A DNA stretch of 64,000 nucleotides, from NCBI RefSeq assembly GCF_003096715.1, contig NZ_QEOL01000005.1, positions 186,001-250,000 of the forward strand. The letters run 5' to 3'. This DNA comes from Paraburkholderia silvatlantica. GTDB lineage: Bacteria; Pseudomonadota; Gammaproteobacteria; Burkholderiales; Burkholderiaceae. Of this stretch, positions 8,328 through 16,326 are shown piece by piece. Both the position numbers and the translations under genes were made by a program. How positions within the stretch are numbered: the first letter of the stretch is position 1; every line of letters begins with the position of its first letter. The notes beneath the pieces were generated by a model that saw only the letters and a program-made list of their open reading frames with translations, was not told the origin of the DNA and did not search any database.

Positions 8328-9448
8328 GCGGCCTCCTTGTTTTGCGTGTCCGCATCGGCGCCGGTGCCGCTTTCGTGCTGCGCGCGCAGCTTGCGCACGA
8401 GTTCCAGCTCAGCCTGGAAGTCCACATAGTGCGGCAGCTTCAGGTGTTGGACGAAGCCCGAGGCTTCCACGTTGTCGCTGTGCGAGAGCATGAATTCGAT
8501 GTCCTGAGTCGGCGAGGCGATCGTCTCGCCCAGCTCTTCGGCGCGCAGCGCGCGGTCCACCAGCGCCATCGCCATGGCCTTGCGTTCCGCGTGGCCGAAC
8601 GCGAGACCGTAGCCTTGCGTGAATTGCGGCGGCACGTCTTTCGAGCCCGCGAACTGGTTGATCATCTGGCACTCGGTCAAGTCGATTTCGCCGATTTCCA
8701 CGGCTTCATCGAGTTCATCCAGCACCATTTCTACGCACACCGAACCAAAGCGGATCTCGCCCGCGAACGGGTGCGAATGCGCGTAGCCGCGCTGCGTGGC
8801 ATAGCCCATTGCGAGCAGGAAGCCCTCGTCGCCGCGGGCGAGATTCTGCAGACGCACGGTTCGATCGGCGGGAAACGCGAGCGGCTCGCGCGAGAGGTCG
8901 CCGGGCTCGCGCGCCTGCGGCGAGCGCGTTTCCTGCTCGATCAGGCCTTCCTTGTCGAGCAGGGAGACCACGCGCGGCATCGCTTCTTCGGGCGGGGTGG
9001 CTCGCGGTGCGCGAGGCGTGGCGCTCGCGGCATCGTCGCCTTCGCCGAGCAGCGCGAAGTCGAGCAGACGCTGCGTGTAATCGTAGGTCGCGCCGAGCAC
9101 CTGGCCGCCGGGCACGTCCTTGAAGGTGGCGGAAATGCGGCGCTCCACCACCATGTTTTCCGTTTCGACCGGCTGCGTGTAGCCAAAACGCGGCAGCGTG
9201 GTGCGATACGCGCGCAACAGAAAGATCGCTTCGACGAGATCGCCCGCGGCCTGCTTGATCGCGAGCGCGGCAAGCTCTTCGTCGTAGACCGAACCTTCGG
9301 CCATCACACGCGCCACGGCCAGCCGCATCTGCTCGCGGACCTGCGCGACGCTCAGCTCGGGCACGCGCGTATCGCCGCGGCGCGCCTCGTCGAGCAGACG
9401 CCACGACGCTTCGATGGCGCGCTCTCCTCCTTTGACGGCGACGTACAT
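8324..9448 (-). CDS. phnI: C-P lyase core subunit PhnI (nucleosidase)
   Basis: Protein of 374 residues starting MYVAVKGGERAIEASW, the conserved PhnI opening. PhnI has purine nucleosidase activity and, with PhnG, PhnH and PhnL, displaces adenine from MgATP to attach the phosphonate to ribose. The CEDE-like and QATVDF-type regions of the family correspond to GSVCVEMVLDELDE and KLPHYVDFQAELEL here. The start ATG 9446-9448 shares a base with the phnH stop (TGATG) and has a GGAG-type site. The longer open frame to 9844 is overlap with phnH and is not used. Confidence 0.95.
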   Translation of the reverse strand: MYVAVKGGERAIEASWRLLDEARRGDTRVPELSVAQVREQMRLAVARVMAEGSVYDEELAALAIKQAAGDLVEAIFLLRAYRTTLPRFGYTQPVETENMVVERRISATFKDVPGGQVLGATYDYTQRLLDFALLGEGDDAASATPRAPRATPPEEAMPRVVSLLDKEGLIEQETRSPQAREPGDLSREPLAFPADRTVRLQNLARGDEGFLLAMGYATQRGYAHSHPFAGEIRFGSVCVEMVLDELDEAVEIGEIDLTECQMINQFAGSKDVPPQFTQGYGLAFGHAERKAMAMALVDRALRAEELGETIASPTQDIEFMLSHSDNVEASGFVQHLKLPHYVDFQAELELVRKLRAQHESGTGADADTQNKEAA

Positions 9449-10089
9449 CAGTGCATCTCCACGAGAGTGGTGCGCGGCAGGCCCATCAGGCGCTCGCCGC
9501 ACACGAGATAGAAGTCGATGCCGCACGGGAAGTGCGGCGCGAGGGCGGCGCGTTCGCGCCAGAAGCGCTCGGGCAGGCCGACGGGCGCGATGCTGCAGGT
9601 CGTTTCGATGCCGGGGCCGCGCAGCGTGAGCGGCGCGCCGCCGGCGAGCGAATCGACACGTACGAACACCGTGGCCGATTGCTCCGGCGACTCGGGCGTG
9701 CCGATCGCGAAGTCTTCGAGCGGCGGCAGGGCGGCGCCGTCGTGCACATAGGCGAACGCGGCTTCGCGCGCTTGCTGTGCGAGCGGCGCGCCTGCGTGAA
9801 AGCGCAGCGCGGCGGCGAGTGCGGCGTCGACTTGAGCGAGCCACACTGGCGTGGCGTAGTCTGCGAGTGCGAGCAGCGAGGCGAAGGCGGCGAGGCCGGC
9901 GCGCGCGGGCGAGGCGCCCGCGGCCGTGGCTGCCGGCAACGGCGTTTCGATCACGCCGATCGTGCCGGGGCGCGCGAGCGTGTCGAGCAGCGTGCGGAAC
10001 ACGGTCTGCGTGTCGTGAACCGGGTCGCTAAAGCCGGGCGCGAGCGCCGCGAGCAAATCGGGCGTCATGGCATTGCGTTGGTCGCTCAT
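9448..10089 (-). CDS. phnH: C-P lyase core subunit PhnH
   Basis: Protein of 213 residues with the PhnH pattern GFSDPVHDTQTVFRTLL...LARPG near the N-terminus, FHAGAPL in the middle and LPRTTLVE at the C-terminus. PhnH dimerises and forms the PhnGHIJ core particle. The start overlaps the phnG stop as ATGA (10086-10089), and the stop overlaps the phnI start. No unusual residues are seen. Confidence 0.94.
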   Translation of the reverse strand: MSDQRNAMTPDLLAALAPGFSDPVHDTQTVFRTLLDTLARPGTIGVIETPLPAATAAGASPARAGLAAFASLLALADYATPVWLAQVDAALAAALRFHAGAPLAQQAREAAFAYVHDGAALPPLEDFAIGTPESPEQSATVFVRVDSLAGGAPLTLRGPGIETTCSIAPVGLPERFWRERAALAPHFPCGIDFYLVCGERLMGLPRTTLVEMH

Positions 10090-10595
10090 GCGTCACCTCG
10101 GACCATCGTGAAGAACTCGACCCGCGTGCTGGCGGCGTCGGCGCGGCGCGCGTCGCGTTGTGCGGCAAGACGCGCGGCGAGCGGCTCGATCAAGCGGGCG
10201 TGCAGCCGGTCGTGGCGCGCGGGGAGTTGCAGCAGCGCATCGGCGAGCGCGGCCAGTTCGGCGCGGCGCTTGTCGCGGCCCAGATGGCAGGCCACGCCGA
10301 CCGGGCCGGGCTGGCTTGCATCGCCGCCTTCGGTGCCCGAGGCGCGCAGGCGCAGCGTGGCGCGCGTGACGGTGGCTTCGCCCAGGTTGAAGGCGTCGCC
10401 GGTGCCGCCAATGCGCCCGCGTACCATGGCCAGTCCGGTTTGCGGTGGACGCAGCCAGTCGAAAGCGGGCTCGGGCGCACCGGCGAGCGCGACGTTCAGC
10501 GCCGCTTCGAGCTCGGCGCGTGGGGTGTGCGCGAGAACGGCCATCCATGCGCGCCGGGTCGCCGGTGCGCAGGACGGGGTGGAGAAAGCGTTCAT
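10086..10595 (-). CDS. phnG: C-P lyase core subunit PhnG
   Basis: Protein of 169 residues and first gene of the C-P lyase operon. It shows the PhnG features RRAWMAVLAHTPRAEL near the N-terminus, GLAMVRGRIGGTGDAFNLGE and GHALGRDKR-like GVACHLGRDKRRAEL in the centre, and RVEFFTMVRG at the end. The start ATG 10593-10595 has AGGA six bases upstream; an earlier in-frame ATG at 10631 lacks such a site. It lies about 95 bases downstream of a perfect 18-bp palindrome that is probably the PhnF operator. Confidence 0.93.
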   Translation of the reverse strand: MNAFSTPSCAPATRRAWMAVLAHTPRAELEAALNVALAGAPEPAFDWLRPPQTGLAMVRGRIGGTGDAFNLGEATVTRATLRLRASGTEGGDASQPGPVGVACHLGRDKRRAELAALADALLQLPARHDRLHARLIEPLAARLAAQRDARRADAASTRVEFFTMVRGDA

Positions 10596-10688
10596 CGGAG
10601 TTCCTGTGTCGTGAACGGGGAGAACGGACATGGCAACTGCGCCTCTGGAACAACCTTGTCTGGACCTCGATTGAACCATCTATTCATC

Positions 10689-10706
10689 TAAACGTCTAGA
10701 CGTTTA
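10689..10706. promoter_or_regulatory. Perfect 18-bp palindrome, probable PhnF operator
   Basis: TAAACGTCTAGACGTTTA is a perfect palindrome in the 219-base gap between phnG (leftward) and phnF (rightward). GntR/HutC-type regulators such as PhnF bind short palindromes of this kind. The core CGTCTAGACG recurs upstream of phnC at 29355-29364. On the minus strand the right edge reads TATAAACG, so it may overlap a -10 element of the phnG promoter. Confidence 0.7.
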
Positions 10707-10814
10707 TAGGTGCAGTCATCTCATGCAGGCGCAACGAAGGTTTTCATATTTCCATCACGCCCTGCGCACTACAATGCACAAAATGCTATTGGAACCGAGA
10801 GGAATGACAGCACC

Positions 10815-11570
10815 ATGACATCGAACGACGAGGCGCCGTCCAGCCTGCTTGAGCGCGGCGCCGGTGTGGCGGTGTGGCGGCAGATCGAGCAGATCCTCGC
10901 GGCCGAGATTGCCGCGAAGGGCTTCGGCGAAGACGGCCGGCTGCCTAGCGAGGGCGAGCTTGCGCGCCGCTTCGACGTGAACCGCCACACGGTGCGGCGC
11001 GCGATGCTGGGCCTCGCAGCATTGGGGCTCGTGAGCGTGGAGCAGGGGCGCGGCACCTTCGTGCAGCCCGGCGCGATCGACTACACCATCGGCAAGCGCA
11101 CGCGCTTCACCGAGAACCTGAAGCGCCATCAGCATTCGGCGGCGGGCAAGCTGCTCTCGTCGTCGCGCGGCAAGGCGGACCCCACGGTCGCCAAGGCGCT
11201 CGGCCTGCGCGCGGGCGCGCTCGTCTACCGGCTCGAAACGCTGCACGAGTCGGACGGCGTGCCGCTCACTTACGCGCGCAGCTGGTATCCCGCCGCGCGC
11301 TTTGCCGATCTGCCCGTGGTCATGGAACGCGTCGACAGCACCTCGAAGGCCCTCGCCGAATACGGCGTGACCGACTATTTGCGCAAGTGGAGCCGTATCG
11401 GCAGCGTGCTGCCCGAGGCCGAGGTGGCGCGGCGCCTGAACATCAACCGGCAGCAGCCGGTGCTGTGGGTGGAAAACGTCGACGTCGATCTCGAAGGCGT
11501 GCCGATCAAGTACGGCATCACCCACTTCGCGGCCGACCGCGTGCAGCTGATGGTGGAGCACGACCTATGA
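10815..11570 (+). CDS. phnF: GntR/HutC-family phosphonate operon regulator
   Basis: Regulator of 251 residues. The N-terminal winged helix is at about 17-85 (WRQIEQILAAEI, LPSEGELARRFDVNRHTVRRA, GLVSVEQGRGTFV), and the C-terminal UTRA ligand domain at about 100-245 includes LVYRLETLHESDGVPLTYA. The start ATG 10815 follows AGAGGAA; an ORF from 10710 has no ribosome site. PhnF proteins repress phn genes. The gene diverges from phnG, with a palindrome between them, and its stop overlaps the next start (ATGA), so it is coupled to the DUF1045 gene. Confidence 0.92.
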   Translation: MTSNDEAPSSLLERGAGVAVWRQIEQILAAEIAAKGFGEDGRLPSEGELARRFDVNRHTVRRAMLGLAALGLVSVEQGRGTFVQPGAIDYTIGKRTRFTENLKRHQHSAAGKLLSSSRGKADPTVAKALGLRAGALVYRLETLHESDGVPLTYARSWYPAARFADLPVVMERVDSTSKALAEYGVTDYLRKWSRIGSVLPEAEVARRLNINRQQPVLWVENVDVDLEGVPIKYGITHFAADRVQLMVEHDL

Positions 11571-12295
11571 GCGTGCTGCACGAAGCCTTCCGCCCCGCCA
11601 CGCGCTTCGCGCTTTACTATGCGCCGCCGCGCGAGTCGGCGTGGTGGCAGGCGGGCTGTGCGTGGCTCGGCCGCGATCCGGAGACGGGCGACACCCTCGC
11701 GCCGCCGCCATGGCTCGCAGGCCTGCCGCAGCCGCTGGAAACGCTCACGGTCGCGCCACGCCGCTATGGCTGGCACGGCACGCTCGTGCCGCCGTTCCGT
11801 CTCGCGCCGGGCGTGACGCCCGCGGCGCTCCTTGCCGCCGCGCAGCAGTGGGCGCAGGGGCAGGCGCGCTTCCAGGCCAGTGTCGAGGCGGCGCTGCTCG
11901 GCCGCTTCGTGGCGCTGCGCCCCGCCGACGATGCCGGCGAAACCGCGCTGCGCGAGCTGGCCGCGAACGCACTGCGCGCGCTCGGCTCGCTGCGCGCCCC
12001 GCAAACGCCCGCCGAACTCGCGAAGCGCCTGGACGCGCCGCTCACGCAGCGTCAGCGCGCCTACGTCGAAGCGTGGGGCTACCCGTACGTGTTCGAAGAA
12101 TTCCGCTTTCACATGACACTATCCGATTCGCTTGACGACGCGCAAACGTGCGCGCTACTCGTAGATGCCTGGAACACGCGGATGCAGGGCGCCAACCCGC
12201 TGCCCGTGGAGGGCGCGGCGCTCTTCGTCGAGCCCGAGCCGGGCGCGCCGTTCGCGCTGTGGCGGCGCTTGCCGTTCGCGGGGGCCCGCGCATGA
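11567..12295 (+). CDS. DUF1045 phosphonate-locus protein, predicted 2H phosphoesterase fold
   Basis: Protein of 242 residues of the DUF1045 family, which is usually found in C-P lyase loci. Two motifs stand out: YGWHGTLVPPF with H70-x-T72, and FRFHMTLSDS with H182-x-T184. Paired H-x-[ST] motifs mark 2H phosphoesterases, which open cyclic phosphates or transfer RNA ends. No phnP is seen in the window, and this gene lies between the regulator and phnN, overlapping both (ATGA at each end). Family membership is seen. The role, opening 5-phosphoribosyl 1,2-cyclic phosphate in place of PhnP, is inference. Confidence 0.85.
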   Translation: MSVLHEAFRPATRFALYYAPPRESAWWQAGCAWLGRDPETGDTLAPPPWLAGLPQPLETLTVAPRRYGWHGTLVPPFRLAPGVTPAALLAAAQQWAQGQARFQASVEAALLGRFVALRPADDAGETALRELAANALRALGSLRAPQTPAELAKRLDAPLTQRQRAYVEAWGYPYVFEEFRFHMTLSDSLDDAQTCALLVDAWNTRMQGANPLPVEGAALFVEPEPGAPFALWRRLPFAGARA

Positions 12296-12843
12296 AGGGC
12301 GGCCTGATCTATGTGATGGGGCCTTCGGGAGCGGGCAAGGACACGCTGCTGCGTTACGCGCGCGAGCGCCTGTCCGGCGAAGACGTCGTTTTCGCGCATC
12401 GCTACATCACGCGCGAAGACAGCGGCGGCGAGAACCACATCGCGCTCACCGAGGCCGAATTCGAGGCGCGTTCGCAGCGCGGCCTCTTCGCGCTGCAATG
12501 GCGCAGCCACGCGCTGCGCTACGGCGTGGGTGTGGAGATCGACCAATGGATGGCGCTTGGCTGCACCGTCGTGGTGAACGGTTCGCGCGCGTACGCAGGC
12601 GAGGCGTTCGAGCGCTACCCGCGCATGACGCTCGTGCACATCGAAGCCGCGCAGCACGTACTCGCTGCGCGCCTCGCTTCCCGGGCGCGCGAAACGCCCG
12701 AGCAGGTCGCGTTGCGTCTCGCGCGGCGCGCGCCGTTCGAGGTGCCGTCGGGCGCCGCGTTCGCGCGCATCGACAACTCGGGGCACCTGGAGGAGGCGGG
12801 CGGGGCGTTCGTCAAGCTCGTGCGGCAGGTGGCGGCCGGATAG
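12292..12843 (+). CDS. phnN: Ribose 1,5-bisphosphokinase
   Basis: Guanylate-kinase-like P-loop kinase of 183 residues with GPSGAGKDT at 10-18, RYITRE and QWRSHALRYGV, as in PhnN. It phosphorylates ribose 1,5-bisphosphate to PRPP, the last step that returns the phosphonate-linked ribose to central metabolism. The ATG at 12292 overlaps the stop of the DUF1045 gene, so the two are coupled. A longer frame from 12148 is overlap and lacks family sequence before MKGGLIYVMG. Confidence 0.93.
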   Translation: MKGGLIYVMGPSGAGKDTLLRYARERLSGEDVVFAHRYITREDSGGENHIALTEAEFEARSQRGLFALQWRSHALRYGVGVEIDQWMALGCTVVVNGSRAYAGEAFERYPRMTLVHIEAAQHVLAARLASRARETPEQVALRLARRAPFEVPSGAAFARIDNSGHLEEAGGAFVKLVRQVAAG

Positions 12844-12962
12844 TCGCGGCGCCGTCCTCGAGCGCCGCTTAACAGCCGCTTAAGGACTCGAACGGGCGGG
12901 GGGATTTTTGGTTGAGCGCGGTTGCCGTGAGAAGATGCAGGCGACCCGAGAACTCAACGAGA

Positions 12963-13889
12963 ATGCCCTTGGACCGTTTCCAGGAGATGCAGATTTTCAC
13001 GCGCATCGTCGACCGCCGCAGCTTCACGCAGGCGGCCGAGGATCTGAACCTGCCGCGCGCGACGGTCACCAATTCGATCAAGCGTCTCGAAGCGCGCCTC
13101 GGCGTGCGTCTGCTCGAACGCACCACGCGCCAGGTCAGGCCGACGCTCGACGGCGACGCCTACTACCAGCGCTGCATGCGCCTGCTCGCCGACCTCGAGG
13201 AAACCGAGGAGGCGTTTCGCGACACCGATCCGCAGGGACGCTTGCGCGTGAACATGCAGGGCACGCTCACGCAGTACTTCGTGATGCCGCGGCTGCCCGA
13301 CTTTCTCGCGCGCTATCCGCGCGTCGAGCTCTTCATCGGCTCGGGCGACCACTTCGTCGATCTCGTGCGCGAGGGCGTGGACTGCGTGTTGCGCGCGGGG
13401 GAGCTGGCCGACTCCTCGATGATTGCGCGGCGCGTGGCGCTGCTGGAGCAGGTGACCTGCGCGAGCCCCGCGTATCTGGAACGGCACGGCGACCCGGAGT
13501 CGATCGAGGCGCTCGCCGGCACGCACACGGAAAATCCGGGCAGATCCGGTCATCGTGCCGTGAACTATGTGTCGCCGGCCACGGGTCGCGCGCTCCCGCT
13601 CGAATTCACGACCGCTGACGGCATCGCCCGCGTGACGCTGCCGGGCCCGGTGGCCGTGAACGGCGCGGAACTCTACGCGGCGGGCGCGCTGGCGGGGCTC
13701 GGCATCGTGCAGGTGCCGCGCTACCGCGTGCGCGAACGGCTCGCCAGCGGCGAGCTGTGCGTCGTGCTGCCCGCGCATCCGCCGCCGCCCTTGCCGGTCT
13801 CGGTGCTGTATCCGCAGAACCGCCAGTTGTCGCTGCGCGTGCGCGCTTTCGCCGACTGGCTCGTGCAGGTGTTTGCCGAGGCTGCCTGA
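12963..13889 (+). CDS. LysR-family transcriptional regulator
   Basis: Regulator of 308 residues. The N-terminal winged HTH has FQEMQIFTRIVDRRSFTQAAE, LPRATVTNSIKRLEARLGVRLLERTTR, and is followed by a periplasmic-binding-like effector domain (LRVNMQGTLTQYFVMPRLPDF...). It belongs to the large CrgA/YafC-like group. ATG 12963 is used; a TTG two codons later (MDRFQEM) is also possible, and the longer frame from 12912 is not family-like. A short extra stretch near residue 194 (GTHTENPGRS) interrupts the usual pattern before GHRAVNY. The target is unknown; it is not divergent from any neighbour. Confidence 0.87.
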   Translation: MPLDRFQEMQIFTRIVDRRSFTQAAEDLNLPRATVTNSIKRLEARLGVRLLERTTRQVRPTLDGDAYYQRCMRLLADLEETEEAFRDTDPQGRLRVNMQGTLTQYFVMPRLPDFLARYPRVELFIGSGDHFVDLVREGVDCVLRAGELADSSMIARRVALLEQVTCASPAYLERHGDPESIEALAGTHTENPGRSGHRAVNYVSPATGRALPLEFTTADGIARVTLPGPVAVNGAELYAAGALAGLGIVQVPRYRVRERLASGELCVVLPAHPPPPLPVSVLYPQNRQLSLRVRAFADWLVQVFAEAA

Positions 13890-13948
13890 AATGGCGCTAG
13901 CGAGCGCGCCGGGGCGGCTTGCCTGGTCGCGGGGCTGTGCTCTTGTCT

Positions 13949-14773
13949 TTACGTGCGCCGCGCGACCATGCTGGACACACGCGCCGCGGCGTGCTGAAGC
14001 GGATCGAGGAAGGTCTTCACCATCTGCTTCGCCGAGGTGCGCTGCGCATTGCCGCTGATGTTCATCGCGGCGATCACGCGGCCCTGCCGGTTGCGGATCG
14101 GCGCGGAGATCGAGATGAGGCCGCCTTCCAGTTCCTGATCGACGATGGCCCAGCCTTGCTGGCGCACCTGGGCGATGATCTTCTTGAGTTCGCCGACGTC
14201 GGTGACCGTGCGCGCCGTATGCGCATAGAGCGGCGAGGAGCCGAGCGTTTCGTCGAGTGCGGCGTCGTCGAGCGAGGCGAGCAGCACGCGCCCCATGGAG
14301 GTGCAGTATGCGGGTAAGCGGCTGCCGATCGAGAGGTTGATCGTCATGATCTTGTGCGTGGGCACGCGCAGCACGTAGACGATCTCGGTGCGGTCGAGCA
14401 CGGCCGCCGAGCAGCTCTCGTGCACCTCCTGCGACAGCTCCTCCATCACCGGCTCGGCGAGATTCCAGAACGGCATCGACGTGAGGTAAGCGAAGCCCAG
14501 GTCGAGAATGCGCGGGGTGAGGCGAAAGAGCCGCCCCTCGGCTTCGACGTAACCGAGCGTCTGCAGCGTGAGCAGAATGCGGCGCGCCCCGGCGCGCGTG
14601 AGGCCCGTGGCGGCGGCGACGTCGGTGAGGGTCTGCTCGGGATGCTCGGCGTTGAACGCGCGGATCACCGAAAGCCCGCGCGCAAACGACTGCACATAGG
14701 AGTCGCCCGGCTTTTCGGGAATCTCCTGCTGGTCGGCGGAGCGGTCTGGCGATGCACTGGAAGCAGAATTCAT
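13949..14773 (-). CDS. pcaR: IclR-family regulator, PcaR/PobR-like (beta-ketoadipate pathway)
   Basis: Regulator of 274 residues. It has a winged HTH at about 28-90 (SFARGLSVIRAFN, LTRAGARRILLTLQTLGYV) and an IclR effector domain containing GSRLPAYCTSMGRVLLASL, QQGWAIVDQELEGGL and VIAAMNISGNAQR. These stretches are characteristic of the PcaR/PcaU subgroup that activates protocatechuate and beta-ketoadipate genes. The ATG 14771-14773 is used; the ORF to 14935 is unsupported. pcaF lies 5 kb away with IclR-type operator sequence in its promoter, which supports the role. The exact paralog assignment is moderately certain. Confidence 0.8.
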   Translation of the reverse strand: MNSASSASPDRSADQQEIPEKPGDSYVQSFARGLSVIRAFNAEHPEQTLTDVAAATGLTRAGARRILLTLQTLGYVEAEGRLFRLTPRILDLGFAYLTSMPFWNLAEPVMEELSQEVHESCSAAVLDRTEIVYVLRVPTHKIMTINLSIGSRLPAYCTSMGRVLLASLDDAALDETLGSSPLYAHTARTVTDVGELKKIIAQVRQQGWAIVDQELEGGLISISAPIRNRQGRVIAAMNISGNAQRTSAKQMVKTFLDPLQHAAARVSSMVARRT

Positions 14774-15427
14774 GGGCTGGCGTTCGATCTTGCTGCGGTG
14801 CTTGAAGAACCTATCAAGATAACCCAAGCGATCGGTTTCGCCAACATGCGACGAAAGCGGCGAGGGGCGAGGCGGGCGCGAACTTTCGGGGCTGGGCGCC
14901 CGGGTCAACATCGATAGTGCGGCGTGGCATGACATGCGTCAAATGCGCGCGCCGGATCATTTGACAGCCGGCTGTTTGATTCTAGTCAATTAATTTTTCC
15001 CGGAAAATGATTGGCGCGCGAATTTCTCTTTAAAAACTGAATATCGGCGTATCCCGAAATTAAACGAGTTAAAAGTGATGCCGAAATTCGAATGAACTGG
15101 CGCGTTTTCCGCCTCTTCTTCGATTGCGCCGCGCGTGTCCCCGGCCGCCTTCTTCGCTTGTGCACGCGCCGCTCCTCGCGCCGAAACCGGCACGCGGCGG
15201 GCGTTTTCAGGATGAAAGCTATTGGAAAGATATTTGCGGCTTTCCGTCGCGCTTGCCTGGGCGAGCTTTGTCCTGCTGGCTAATCCTTAGCAAAGATCAA
15301 ATTTTGAGATTGGTGCTTTCCGTAGAATCGCGCTGAATACGATACGGGTGCATTTTGCGTGGCGAATTTGCGATGCAAATGTGTTGGGTGTTACGCGTTT
15401 TGGTGGACAACGGAAGAACAGGCAAAC
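14774..15427. other. Intergenic region between the IclR regulator and cyoA
   Basis: About 650 bases without a supported gene. A perfect 12-bp palindrome ACAGCCGGCTGT is at 14964-14975, beside AT-rich sequence (14976-15075). A GTTCGAT half-site lies at 14782-14788, just upstream of the IclR start, and may allow autoregulation. The right part must contain the cyo promoter. Short frames within 15092-15336 are Arg/Cys-rich and lack ribosome sites. Confidence 0.4.
15366..15380. promoter_or_regulatory. Short inverted repeat just upstream of cyoA
   Basis: ATTTGC-GAT-GCAAAT: perfect 6-bp arms with a 3-base spacer, ending 47 bases before the cyoA ATG. It could be a repressor or activator site in the cyo leader. 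No regulator is identified. Confidence 0.3.
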
Positions 15428-16321
15428 ATGAAAGACAGAAAAGCCCTTAAAAGGTGGTTAATCCCCCTCGGCAGCGGGCTGCTCGTTTCTCTTGCGGGGT
15501 GCAGCGGCAATTTTGCCGTGCTGGACCCGAAGGGCAGCGTAGGCGCGGCCGAGAAGTCGCTCATCCTCACGGCCACATGGGCCATGCTGCTGGTCGTGGT
15601 GCCCGTCATCATCCTGACGCTCCTGTTCGCATGGCGCTACCGCGCCTCGAACCGCAACGCGACCTACGCGCCGAAGTGGGCCCACTCCACGGCGATCGAA
15701 GTGGTGGTCTGGGCCATTCCGGCCGCGATCATCCTGTTCCTTGCCATCCTCACGTGGCGCACCTCGCACGAGCTCGACCCGTACAAGCCGCTGGAGTCGA
15801 GCGTGAAGCCCATCAACGTCGAGGTCGTCGCGCTCGACTGGAAGTGGCTCTTCATCTATCCCGACCTCGGCATCGCCTCGGTGAACCAGCTCGCCGTGCC
15901 GGTGGGCACGCCGGTCAACTTCCGCATTACGTCGGACGCGGTGATGAACTCGTTCTTCATCCCGCAGCTGGGCACCCAGGTCTACGCCATGGCGGGCATG
16001 CAAACGCGTCTGCATCTGATCGCCGACGAAGCGGGCGATTTCGACGGCCTCTCGTCCAACTACAGCGGCAAGGGCTTCTCTGACATGAAGTTCCGCACGC
16101 TCGCGACGAGCCAGCAGGACTTCGACGCGTGGGTGCAGAAGGTGAAGACGTCGTCCACCCAGCTTTCGATGGACGAGTACGCAACGGTCGCGAAGCCGCA
16201 GGAGAAGGCGCCGGTGCAGTACTTCTCGACCGTCGACCCGAAGCTCTTCAATAACATCATCGCGAAGTACAACAACGGGCACGTCACGAATTTCGACCCG
16301 TCCTGCGTGACCAAGGGGTAA
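15428..16321 (+). CDS. cyoA: Cytochrome bo3 ubiquinol oxidase subunit II
   Basis: Subunit II of the quinol oxidase, 297 residues. It has a lipoprotein signal with lipobox LAGC (Cys25), two membrane helices (about 45-65 and 85-107) and a periplasmic cupredoxin-fold domain ([38 protein letters not shown]). The CuA ligands of cytochrome c oxidases are absent, as expected for a quinol-oxidising enzyme. ATG 15428 has a GGAAGAACAGG-type site upstream; an earlier in-frame start would disrupt the lipoprotein signal. First gene of cyoABCD. Confidence 0.95.
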   Translation: MKDRKALKRWLIPLGSGLLVSLAGCSGNFAVLDPKGSVGAAEKSLILTATWAMLLVVVPVIILTLLFAWRYRASNRNATYAPKWAHSTAIEVVVWAIPAAIILFLAILTWRTSHELDPYKPLESSVKPINVEVVALDWKWLFIYPDLGIASVNQLAVPVGTPVNFRITSDAVMNSFFIPQLGTQVYAMAGMQTRLHLIADEAGDFDGLSSNYSGKGFSDMKFRTLATSQQDFDAWVQKVKTSSTQLSMDEYATVAKPQEKAPVQYFSTVDPKLFNNIIAKYNNGHVTNFDPSCVTKG

Positions 16322-16326
16322 GCAGC

